From contig OX030955.1 of NCBI GenBank assembly GCA_943735955.1, positions 8,709,769 to 8,773,768 on the forward strand: a DNA stretch of 64,000 nucleotides, in the 5' to 3' direction. The DNA is from Piscicola geometra (Eukaryota; Annelida; Clitellata; Hirudinida; Piscicolidae). The position numbers were made by a program, and so were the translations under genes. Positions 1 through 9,900 of this stretch are shown here, piece after piece; within the stretch, counting starts at the first letter, position 1, and every line of letters begins with the position of its first letter. The notes under the pieces were generated by a model that was given only the letters and a program-made list of their open reading frames with translations, had not been told where the DNA came from and did no database searches.

Positions 1-547
1 TCAGAAGCACACAGGGACCTATCGAAACGGTCTTCCTGTCGAAGCTGCAGCATGATGATGATGATGATACTTCTGCTGCTGGTGGTGCTGATGATGATGG
101 CAAAGCTGCCTTTGGGGGTTATGATAATGATGAAAATGGTATCACAAAGTCCATGAAGTGTGGTTAGTGCTTGTTTGCTTCTTTTGTCTTTTATTCAATG
201 TATAATGATAATGATGAGGAAGAGGATGGTCATTGTGGTTATGATGATGATGATGATGATAATGATAGCTCACCAAATCTACCCAAACACCAGACAACCT
301 CCAGCCCTACAACTGTCCCTCCATCAACCCTTTCCCCCTCCTCTCCTCTTCCCCTTCGCACCACAACCCCCCCACCTCCATGCCTCCACTCTTCTCTCCC
401 ATCAAACTAGACCCCTCGCATCTCTCACTTCACCACCACCATGACTCCGGCCACTTCAGCTATGACGTCACTAGCCTCAACAACAATGATGATGACGTCA
501 GTGGCTTCTTTGACCAATCGTCTGGTGTTTGTGATATGTTTCTGTAG
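1..547 (+). CDS. 3' end of an unidentified gene (partial, two exons)
   Basis: One reading joins bases 1-162 (donor G|GTTAGT) to an exon at 294-547 (acceptor after CACCAG) in consistent phase and ends at TAG 545-547. The first part is rich in Asp and Gly; the second is rich in Pro, Ser and His, contains MPPLFSPIKLDP and HHHHDSGHFSYD, and ends in GVCDMFL. This acidic, Pro/Ser/His-rich, ordered-looking tail would suit the C-terminus of a transcription factor, but I recognise no domain. Two other frames are also open through part of 294-440, so the frame choice is an inference from composition and from the splice phase. The gene would begin left of the window. Confidence 0.35.
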
Positions 548-564
548 TGGCAGTGATGATACTA

Positions 565-565
565 A

Positions 566-642
<77 letters not shown>

Positions 643-643
643 C

Positions 644-688
<45 letters not shown>

Positions 689-723
689 CAGTAATAGTAG
701 TAGCAGTAATATTAGTAGTAGTA
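565..723. repeat. (AGT)n trinucleotide microsatellite
   Basis: About 50 units of AGT/TAG with a few interruptions (AGC, ATT) towards the right end. It lies just after the stop at 545-547 and would be in the 3' UTR of the partial gene. The poly-Ser, poly-Leu and poly-Val reading frames here are products of the repeat. Related GAT/ATG runs lie at about 51-70 and 240-265. Confidence 0.95.
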
Positions 724-1739
724 GGAATAGCAGGAACAATGGTATTTTGGAACTTTGAAAGATTGATATTAAAAGACAATATCCTTACTTCATTTTCATG
801 ATTTTAGCAAACTCATAACCCATCGTTATCACCATCATCTTGATTATCATCGTCTTCCTCATCTTCATCATTCAAAGTGGCTCTACTTTCCAGCAATTTA
901 TCCCTTCGTTACCGATTATTTCATGATATAATCAGTCCTTTCGTTTCTATTTCGTGCATACGAGCATCCCAGAAGCTTGTTGTACTAAGTAACATATTTT
1001 TATCGATTTATATTGATTTATAATTTTCTTGAATTGCTTATAGTTTTCTTGAATTCGAAACTTGTTTTATTATTAACGATTATACTAATAATAGTGAGTA
1101 TTTTGATTATTTAATTTTATTTATAATTTTCAAACATTTTTTTTCGTTTTAAAGTTTCTTATTTAGTTGGTTTGTCGAGGTTTTTTTAATGTCTTTGTAA
1201 GACTCAATATTTTGATATTAAAATCCTTTTAAAAAGTATAATTACACATGAATTTATTTTCACTATTTATCTTGATATTTTGAATTATTTTCAATCAGTG
1301 GAAAAGACTCACGGTGTTTTGTCTCTTCTAATAATTACAGTCATATTCTTTTATTTTCTCTTTCATTTTAAATTTGCGAGCGGTCTTGCAACAAGGTTTA
1401 TTCAAAACCAAACCATTTAAAGAAGTCAATTTTAAGACGAAACGGAATTAATAACAGTTCGGATTTGCACGGTTATGTGTGATCTAGGGCTGGTGTTGCA
1501 GGACAGAGTGATCACTGGCTGGTGGTAAGTACGCCAGTTTTTGGAGAGGTGAATGGCTGGTTTAAGAGCCTCTGGCGTTTCAAATCGTTTCTACCAAGCG
1601 TAAAAGTTTGACAGATCTTATGATACAACACAAAGATATTTAATTAAACAAAAAGACGCTTAAAACGCATCAAAATGCGAAATCTAAAAAAATCGATTAA
1701 AAAACTTTTGACTAAGGTGTACAACGGCAGCAATGGCGA
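724..1739. other. AT-rich intergenic DNA between two convergent genes
   Basis: No coding exon, RNA gene or clear repeat is visible. A short stretch near 1375-1400 (GCGAGCGG followed by GCAACAAGG) weakly resembles the left part of the GC-rich patch at 2679-2800. Confidence 0.5.
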
Positions 1740-2226
1740 TCAGGTGTACAGGAGGATGGAGAGAATGATGCCGAGGAGGCCCGAGGTGTAGAGGAAGACG
1801 TACACGTGGTACTGAGCCTCCCTCTTCTGTCGCAAGTTCAGCAGGATCGTCGACACAACCACCAGAATTGCTGCAAGATATTACAAACTTGGAATTAGAT
1901 TCAATGATTTGAACAAAGTTTTTAACCGAAACAAAATCTTTTTAAATAAAAAAAGTATTCTTTTGACAATTTAAATAAATTATGTCGTAGATACTTGAGA
2001 CGACTTGCACTATCTTGTAGAACTTTCCTCGTCTGCACGGGATATGCAGGAAAATAGCGGCTGCAACGAGGATGAAGGCGGCCCAAATGAGATAATCAAC
2101 GACGTAAAAGTGTCTGTGGTGAGTGTTGTCGATGAGGGTGAAGCCTATGACATAGAGCTGGAAGTAGAGGCGGCACATATGCTTTCTCATCCAGTACCAA
2201 TCGACATTGAAACTAAATCTGCCCAT
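1740..2226 (-). CDS. small multi-pass membrane protein, unknown family
   Basis: Two exons on the minus strand join in frame: 2226-1995 (donor CAA|GTATCT) and 1870-1740 (acceptor TTGCAG, stop TGA at 1740-1742), giving about 120 residues. The protein has at least three strong hydrophobic segments: around YLIWAAFILVAAAIFLHI, around VVSSTILVVVSTILL, and the C-terminal LYTSGLLGIILSILLYT. A weaker one sits near LYFQLYVIGFTLI, so a four-helix topology is likely. Basic loops (CRRGK, RQKRE) separate the segments. The ATG at 2226 is used because it is the first in frame, but the frame stays open upstream with possible AG acceptors, so a further 5' exon is possible. I do not recognise the family. Confidence 0.55.
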
Positions 2227-2793
2227 TTTTATATCCCTTCCTCGGTGTCTGCTTAGATTGCAGTTGCTTAGTTTGTATCGTATTTGAAATATAAAATGAC
2301 GTCGTGTTTATAAAGTTAAAAGAAAGGAGATTGTAAATACGAAGATTAAATTGTTTTTATTCACGTTCAGAGACTTATGCAAAATGTGAATATTTATTTT
2401 TTTAAGCATTCACCGATATATTCAAACATTTTAAGAAATTATTTTTTCAAATGTCCCTAGATATAGGTATCAACCCATTCCTATTTGACCACCATAAGAG
2501 TTGTTAAATATACGGTTAAACAAAAACTTGTCCGAAACGGGGGAGACAAAAAAAAGTAGTTTTTCTAAAGATTAATGTTTCGTAAAAATATGAATGTCCG
2601 AATATACTTGTCCTTAACCGGTACAAAATAAAAAGTAGCCAATTTTTCATTATGTTTTTTATTAATTATTTATAAATGCGGGCAGATCACGCAACAAGGG
2701 CATCCCGCGCAAGTAAGCGGGTCACCCGAGGGCGACCTGGGCCCTGAAGAAATTCTTCCGGACGTTGAGCCGGGAGCCAAGCGTCACCAAGGC

Positions 2794-2824
<31 letters not shown>

Positions 2825-3922
2825 ATGAAAATCTTAACAACGGGTGAATATATATACTTGGAAGATAGGCTTAATGGTGGTGTTTAGAGTTTAAATGATA
2901 CTATATAAATTTATTTAATTATTTTAAAAACGATTAAATATATAATTAGTTAAAATTTTATTGGTTTAAAAAACAAAACAAAACTAGTGTGTCACAATAA
3001 ATTCCAGAGAGGGCGCTAGTAGAAATAAAATGTTAATAGCCGCAAACTTTTATTCTTTATCGATTTTTCTATTATTGAAGTACTCTACAACATAAACATA
3101 TAGTATACTATATGCTCTACAAAGATCGTTAAATTATATAGAAAAATAAATGTATCCTGATAATTTGATCGTGAAGCACTTCAAAATAGCTGGGGGAAAA
3201 AACTGAAGAAAATTTAGGTTATTTTATTTCCAATCACAATCAAGAATTTATACATATAAAAAATGTGAAAAAATATTGATGAAAGATCTCAAAATTTTCG
3301 TAAGTATGGAAAACATTCATTTTTTACAGAAAATTATAAATCTCATGTAATTCTATATTTACCTTACTCTTTTGTGATTTTACAAATATCAATTCAAAAT
3401 TTAACAACGTTAATAGAAATCAATATCATTTCGCTAGTTGTATTTTAGCAAATATATTTTAAGTATGAAAAATATAACAGTGTTTGGGAAGAGAATAAAC
3501 ACCAATCGACGAACTTTTTTTGAGGCCTCAAACTTTTTAAGTCTTCAAATGGCTATAACCAAAGAGGTACACTTAATTATAATGACTTAATGGGCAAACA
3601 GCCTGTAGTCTACAGGTTAGTATTGCATAAGGCTTTTTCGGCACATCTTTATTTACAGATCTCTTCAATCAAAATGATATAAATTAAATTAAAGCTTTGA
3701 TAGCTACCTGAAGAAGCAAAGAGTGAATCAACGAAACATTGAAATGTGGAAAAATTATCCAGAATTATAATATCAGAGAATTGAACGACCGCTTAAGTTT
3801 AAATTAAATCACATGTTTATAAAGTGAATAAAATAAATACAGAAAGGAAAGAATGAAACCTCAAAAGAGGTTTTATGAAATAAGATAGATTTGAAAAAAG
3901 AATCGAAAAATATCAACGATCT
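2227..3922. other. intergenic DNA with one GC-rich patch
   Basis: AT-rich sequence between the 3' end of the Par-3 gene and the small membrane-protein gene, both on the minus strand. A minus-strand AATAAA (TTTATT on the plus strand near 3647) could serve the Par-3 3' end. The only compositional outlier is at 2679-2800. No other gene is visible. Confidence 0.5.
2679..2800. repeat. GC-rich patch, possible transposable-element fragment
   Basis: About 120 bases are markedly GC-rich within DNA that is roughly 30% GC. They contain GC-rich near-palindromic stretches (for example CCCGAGGGCGACCTGGG). The minus strand has a short open frame, but no start, splice signal or recognised motif supports a gene. 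It may be a fragment of an interspersed repeat; this is an inference from composition only. Confidence 0.3.
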
Positions 3923-6900
3923 TCAAGGCCTGGCTCGTCGTAGCTGGTTGGAGAGAAGTTGGTTCTGTTGCTGCTGCAGTAGTTGTATTTGATGTTTGGT
4001 TTGCTCGATCTTTTGCGTGGTTTGTTGAATCAAGAGAGCAGTCTTGGCAGAGTCGTAGAACTTTTGTGACGACAAATGCGATTGTTGTTGGCGTTGAAGT
4101 TGATGCTGTCGTAGGAGGTTGTGTTGTGTTTGCAGAATGCTTTGCTGCTGGTGCATGTTCTGCTGGTTGCTCGATAGGCTTTCTTGATCAAAAGCAAACT
4201 TTTGAGAATAATTTTGATTTTTTGGTTGATTGTTTTGATTCGATAAATATGACTGATGTTGAAGCGATTGAGTTGGTAGAGAACTGTGTTGCTTAGGCTT
4301 GCCTGCTTGGTAACTTGGTCTTTGTTGCTCTTTGTTAAACGGTTTTATATTTAAGTTCTCTTGTTTGAACGCGTATTGATGTGAATCCCGTTGTTGCACG
4401 TTTTGTTGTCGTTGTTGTAGTAGTTGCTGATGTTGTAGTTGCTGGTGTTGTAGTTGCTGGTGTTGTTGTTGCTGGTGTTGTAGTTGTTGCTGTATTTGTT
4501 GCCATTCATGCTGATTGTGTTGTTGTTGCTGCTGTAGTTGTGGTAGGTTTTGTTGTTCAAATAGCTGCGTCTCTTGAGCGTTTTCACGCTTTTGTAATTG
4601 ATTCGGAGAAATCTTATAACTACGATCAGTCTTTGAAACGTTGTAGCTGGACAGACTCTTGCTCATAACATTCGGCTTGGAGTAGTGGTGTAGTTTGTGC
4701 GTGCCCAGTTGATAGTTGTCACTCCTGAGATTCTTGTGTTCATTCTCACTGTTCCGACTCTGGTGTAGCTTTTCCTTCAAGTCTAGTTTGTCTGAAACGA
4801 AAGTTTATCATCAGTTTAATCAGTAAATAATTTTGCACTATAATAGTTTTGTAAATAATATGATAAAATAAACAAATAATTTTTTAAACCACCTGATATG
4901 CTATAGGTTGAATGGCTCCTTGTTCGAGTGCCTATGTTGGCCTCTTTCAGTCCGTTTCTCAACTCAACAGGTATCTTTCTGTTCGCATTTTCATTCTGAC
5001 GAAGGTTCTTGCTAGAGTCATCTCTACTATTTCTGTTATATTCTTTGTAGTTGACGTTTGTAGTGTCAAGTTGGTGACCACTAGACGAGTTTTGGTTGCT
5101 GAGACGGTTTTGATGGTTTGGGAAGGCATTAGTTTGGTGGGGATGCCTGGCTGGGGTGCTCAGTGTTCTGGAGTGGAATGGGAGTGCCTGGTTGTACTCT
5201 TGGAAATGTTCGTGTTGACGTAGGTTGTCCACGTTCTCTCCTACTAGCCTGCCTTGTTGCTGTTGTTGTTGCAGCCTTTGCTGGCTCTGCAGTTTTAACG
5301 CCTTAGGGTTTGGAAAGCCACTTTGTTCATGAGAATTCTTAGCATTTGGCCTACTGTAAAGATCGCCATTGCTCTGGAAATTATTTCGTCTTACAACTTT
5401 ATTATCGTTTGTCTTTTCCGGAACGTAAGGAACAAACTTGTTAGGTTTCTGATTTGAAACTTGGTTTGAATTTTTGTTATCAAACGTCTGTTGTGATTCC
5501 CTCTGTTGCTGCCCCTGATTTAAAAATGAGTTTCTGTTAATGATTTGGTTGTTTTTGGAGTCAGGACTCTCCTTATTTTCCATTTTCAATTTTTGGTCTT
5601 GTCTCAACTTTTCATTCAACTCACTCAGCACAGATTTACTCTGAGGTAGAACAAATATTTTTTCGTTTTGTAAATTAATAGAATTACCCTCTTCGTCATT
5701 ATTATAGTTATAATTATTATTGACATTCTTTTTATTATTTTCGTCCATATTAACATTATGATTACCATTGTTCCTGATCACCCTGCCATCGACACCAACT
5801 CTATTACCCTCAATCATATTCTCCCCTTTACCTATCTCTTCTTTAGAAGATACTTTTCTAGCTCTCATCTCAACAGCATCCTTATCACCATTTTTCACTG
5901 CACTACCGTCTCCATTCATAACCACAGCACCTTCAAATCCCCTTGCGGCCACACCAGCATTGGCAGCTGGAACCCCAACCATCAGAGGACGTTCAACGCC
6001 TTCATCTTTAAGACCATCACTATCATTTACTTTCTCAGCTATTTTCCTAATTATCTTTTCCTCATTCACCACTCCATCATCCCTCTTTGCTTCAGCATGG
6101 GTATTCAGGTTTGCGTTTGTTTCATTCGTAGAAACTCTAGAAGGCTTCTCCTGCTTGTGTGCAAGAGAGGGGATGCTGTTGTTGATGTTGCGAGAGTACT
6201 TTCTGTGGCTTTCTGGCACGGCTGGATTAACGGAGGGCGCGAAGGGCTTGTTTCGTAGTTTAATGTTGTTGGTGTTCTTTGAAGGTGTTATATCAGCTTT
6301 GTTGCTTGCAAGGTCAATGTTGTTGTTGTTCTTTGAAGGTGTTATATCAGCTTTGTTGCTTGCAAGGTCAATGTTGTTGACTGTTTTGGTGATATTGTTG
6401 TAGTTGTTGAGGTTGTAGTTTTTATTATCAATGTCATTGTTGTGTGTAGAAGTTGATATGTCTGGTTTTGCGACGTCCTTTCTGACAATAACTGCATATT
6501 CAGCGTCTGGATTGCCATGCATTGTGACTTGAGGTTCTTGCATTCTTGCAGTGGCAACATTGGCTGTTTGACGGCTAGGACTGCTTTTAGAATGGTCTTC
6601 GCCGTGATTTACAACACTAACTCCATTGTTTGAGTTGTTGATGGTTTCTTTGTTGGCATGCGGGAGGTTGTTGTGGGAGGCGTTGGGCTGTTTGAAAACT
6701 GACTTGATCGTCTGCGAGGCCTGTTCCTTCGTTTCCACTGAGCTTTTCTTGTTTTTCTTGCTCTTCGTCTCTTTCGCATCACTTTCACTCTTTCTCCGAT
6801 TTCTTCTCCATCTTTTTTAAATTTGATATTTCACATAAATATAAAGTTTATTCTTATTTTAAAACATACTTTAAAAGAAACGCAATATTTTAAATTTAGG

Positions 6901-9900
6901 AATTCTTAAATCTTTTCTGACTTTTCCACCATCAATATAAAACTGGAAAAGTTGAAAAATACGATTGCATAGAATTGTACATCACCTCGACCACCAGCTT
7001 TCCTTCGGTTCCTTCTTTTCCAATTTTGAAAGTCTTTCACTTCCTTTGATGGCTGAATTTGAATGTAAAATACAAAAAGTATTAACCTAAAACTTGATTA
7101 AAATACTGAAATAAAATGAATAATTGATGATTAAAATAAAGGTTGTAATGTCGTTAAACAGTTTCGAGGGAACAACACATACAACGAGTTGCTCACATAA
7201 AACTTCATTCCGTTTCTTTTCAGTTTCCATCCTCTTCTGTTCATCCTCCTCCTCCTCTTCCTCCTCCTCTTCTTCCTTCAGTGCTTCAACATCGCTCTGC
7301 ACGTCGATGGACTTGTCAATGGCTTTGTTGAGACTGTCCGACCTGCTCAAGCCTTGCTTCGTGTTCATATTGTTGTTGTAGTTGCTGTTGTTCTTGTTGT
7401 TGTAGTTATTGTTGTTATTGTTGTAGTTGTTGTTGTTATTGTTGTAGTTGTTGTTGTTATTGTTGTAGTTGTTGTTGTTATTGTTGTAGTAGTTGTTGTA
7501 GTTGTATTTTTTGTTTTTCGCTTTATTTGGACCGCCTTCCATTACGTCATAATATTTGAAAGGAGCAGAACGCGCTAAACTAGCATTTAAGCCCTGCCTG
7601 CTGCCATTGGATTCCACAACAGGGTCATATCTCTTGGAGCGGTTGAAATCGTTGATGATGTAACTGTTCTGTTGCTCGGGTGCATCATTGGATGGGCAGG
7701 GAATGATGAGGTTGTTGTTGTTGTGGAGGGGGTTGCTGAGGTCGTTCAGAGAGACAGACTTGGTTGTAAATGCTGGATTGAAGCCAACTAATGAGGAGCC
7801 GTCTTCGTCTGCTAGTGGTGAAAGTGAGGTGGTGGTGTTGTGTTGGCAGGGTGAGGAAAAATAAATATGATGTAGGAATGTGAAAAGACAAAATGAAAAT
7901 ACCGGAATAATAAAGGACTTGTAAATTATTGTGAAAACTATGAGAAAAACAATTAGCAAGCAGCTTTAACAAGCAAGGCATGATTATTCAAATTTTTTTA
8001 TAATTAAATGCATGAATTGAACACAAGGCACGGAATGCATTGTTTGTATGCATATACAATTAGAAATGAGACCTTCGAGAGTCTGTAGGTGCCCCATGCT
8101 TTTGTGAAAAGAGTTTCTGAAATAATAATTATTTAAATTTAATATGTTTTCACCATTTCATATAAATAGATTGGCAACTGGAGCAAAACTCAAAACTCGA
8201 GTACCCGTTGTCTTTTTTCTTACTGATTATTTATCAGATGATTGAAGTTGCTTTTATTATATTAATAAACAGATAGGTTTATTGGTTTACCTTGACGGCT
8301 CTTCAGACAGATGTCCTGTAATAGAATGTTGATGGGTTGCGTGATTATACTTTGATTTGAATCAACAGCAGATAAATGCGCCAGTAAACATTTTTAGACC
8401 GGCGTAATTTCGATTAAGACCGTTCCCATCGCATAAAGTGGCGAGTTTAGTAATTTTAACTTTAAAAATTTAACTAGATAAAGGAGAAGATAATCAAATA
8501 CTTAAGTTTCGACATCTTAGAAAATAAAAGTAAACCTTTGAGAACTTTTAATTGAATTTCAGGTCCATCGAGAGCAGACTTGAAAATGTCTTGAGCCCTG
8601 AGTCGGGGATCAAAGCAAGTGTATGTCATGTTGATAAACTTGAAACTTGGAGTGTTTGTAGAACATAAGAAACAATAATTTTGAAGTCGTTCAATTGGAA
8701 GATAAGTTACTTACAGATCATTTATCTAGTATTTAAAAGAATTGATTAATTGAAAAACTAACACATTCCCTAACTTAAAATTATTTTTACCACATTACTC
8801 CTAATTACAATGCTGACTTCTCATCGATGTAAGGGTAAGGGTTAATCAGCCAGCACTGAATTCTCATTAGCTATTCCTAGTATTCGAATTAAATGCAATA
8901 ATGGATAGAAACCTTTTGAACCGAAATCAACTTCCACTATCTCACTCATCAACACATTTCAACTTCAGAAAGTCTTAACACTTACATCTTTATTACCACC
9001 ACTTAGCCACTAAAACAACGACCACTAGACCCCGGAACATTATCACTTCATAGTAACCACAAACAACCTACATATCCTATAGACATCCCCTCTCGCCCAC
9101 TCACGTGGCAAGGTCGATCTTGTAGAGACTGATGTTGTTCACTTCGATCACCAAGTCGCCCACCTGCAGTCGCCCATCGATGCCCGCTGGAGTCCGCTCC
9201 TCTATTGACCTCACCTCTAAACCTGTGATTCTGAGAAGAGGTGGTAGAGTGCTGAATGGTTGGTTAGAAGGTGGGTTATTGAGTGGAAGATTACTGTGAC
9301 CTTGATAGCCAACTAGGAATGGTGAGTGGTTAAGTGATGAAATATAGTTTTTCTATGAAAGCTCCTTTTGGTCAAGTGAAAGTAGACTGACTCTTCGTGG
9401 TCGTTGAAGAGAGGTTTGACGTGCATTCCGATGGGCTTGAAGTCTGTCTTCAAAACCAGCGTCTCGACCAGTCTCTCACTCCTTCAAAGAACAGGTTAAT
9501 GGTATAAATCAATAGATTCTGCATGATTTAAATTTGAAATAATTTGAGTGTACACCACTTAAGTGTACACCACTAAAGTGTACACCACTAAAGTGTACAC
9601 CACTAAAGTGTACACCACTAAAGTGTACACCACTAAAGTGTACACCACTAAAGTGTACACCACTAAAGTGTACACCACTAAAGTGTACACCACTAAAGTG
9701 TACACCACTAAAGTGTACACCACTAAAGTGTACACCACTAAAGTGTACACCACTAAAGTGTACATCAGTTAAGTGTACACCACAAGTGCTTGTTTTACTA
9801 AACAAAAAACTCTCACAGAGGAATTTGTGATTGTAGGGTGAAATCATCATCATCAGCATTATCATCATCATCAGCATCATCATCGTTGAACTTCCCATAG

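Noticed and set aside
425..801. Long open frames of poly-Ser, poly-Leu, poly-Val and poly-Thr on both strands
   Set aside because: They are the three-frame translations of the (AGT)n microsatellite.
2005..2256. 83-codon plus-strand frame
   Set aside because: It is antisense to the exon of the small membrane protein, whose strand has matching splice sites and hydrophobic pattern.
2679..2800. Retroelement coding remnant
   Set aside because: A minus-strand frame is open for about 34 codons, but no reverse transcriptase, integrase or transposase motif can be seen.
9559..9772. Repeated-peptide frames and a CRISPR-like look of the 15-bp array
   Set aside because: The units are contiguous with no unique spacers, lie within an intron of an animal gene, and are open in several frames only because of their periodicity.
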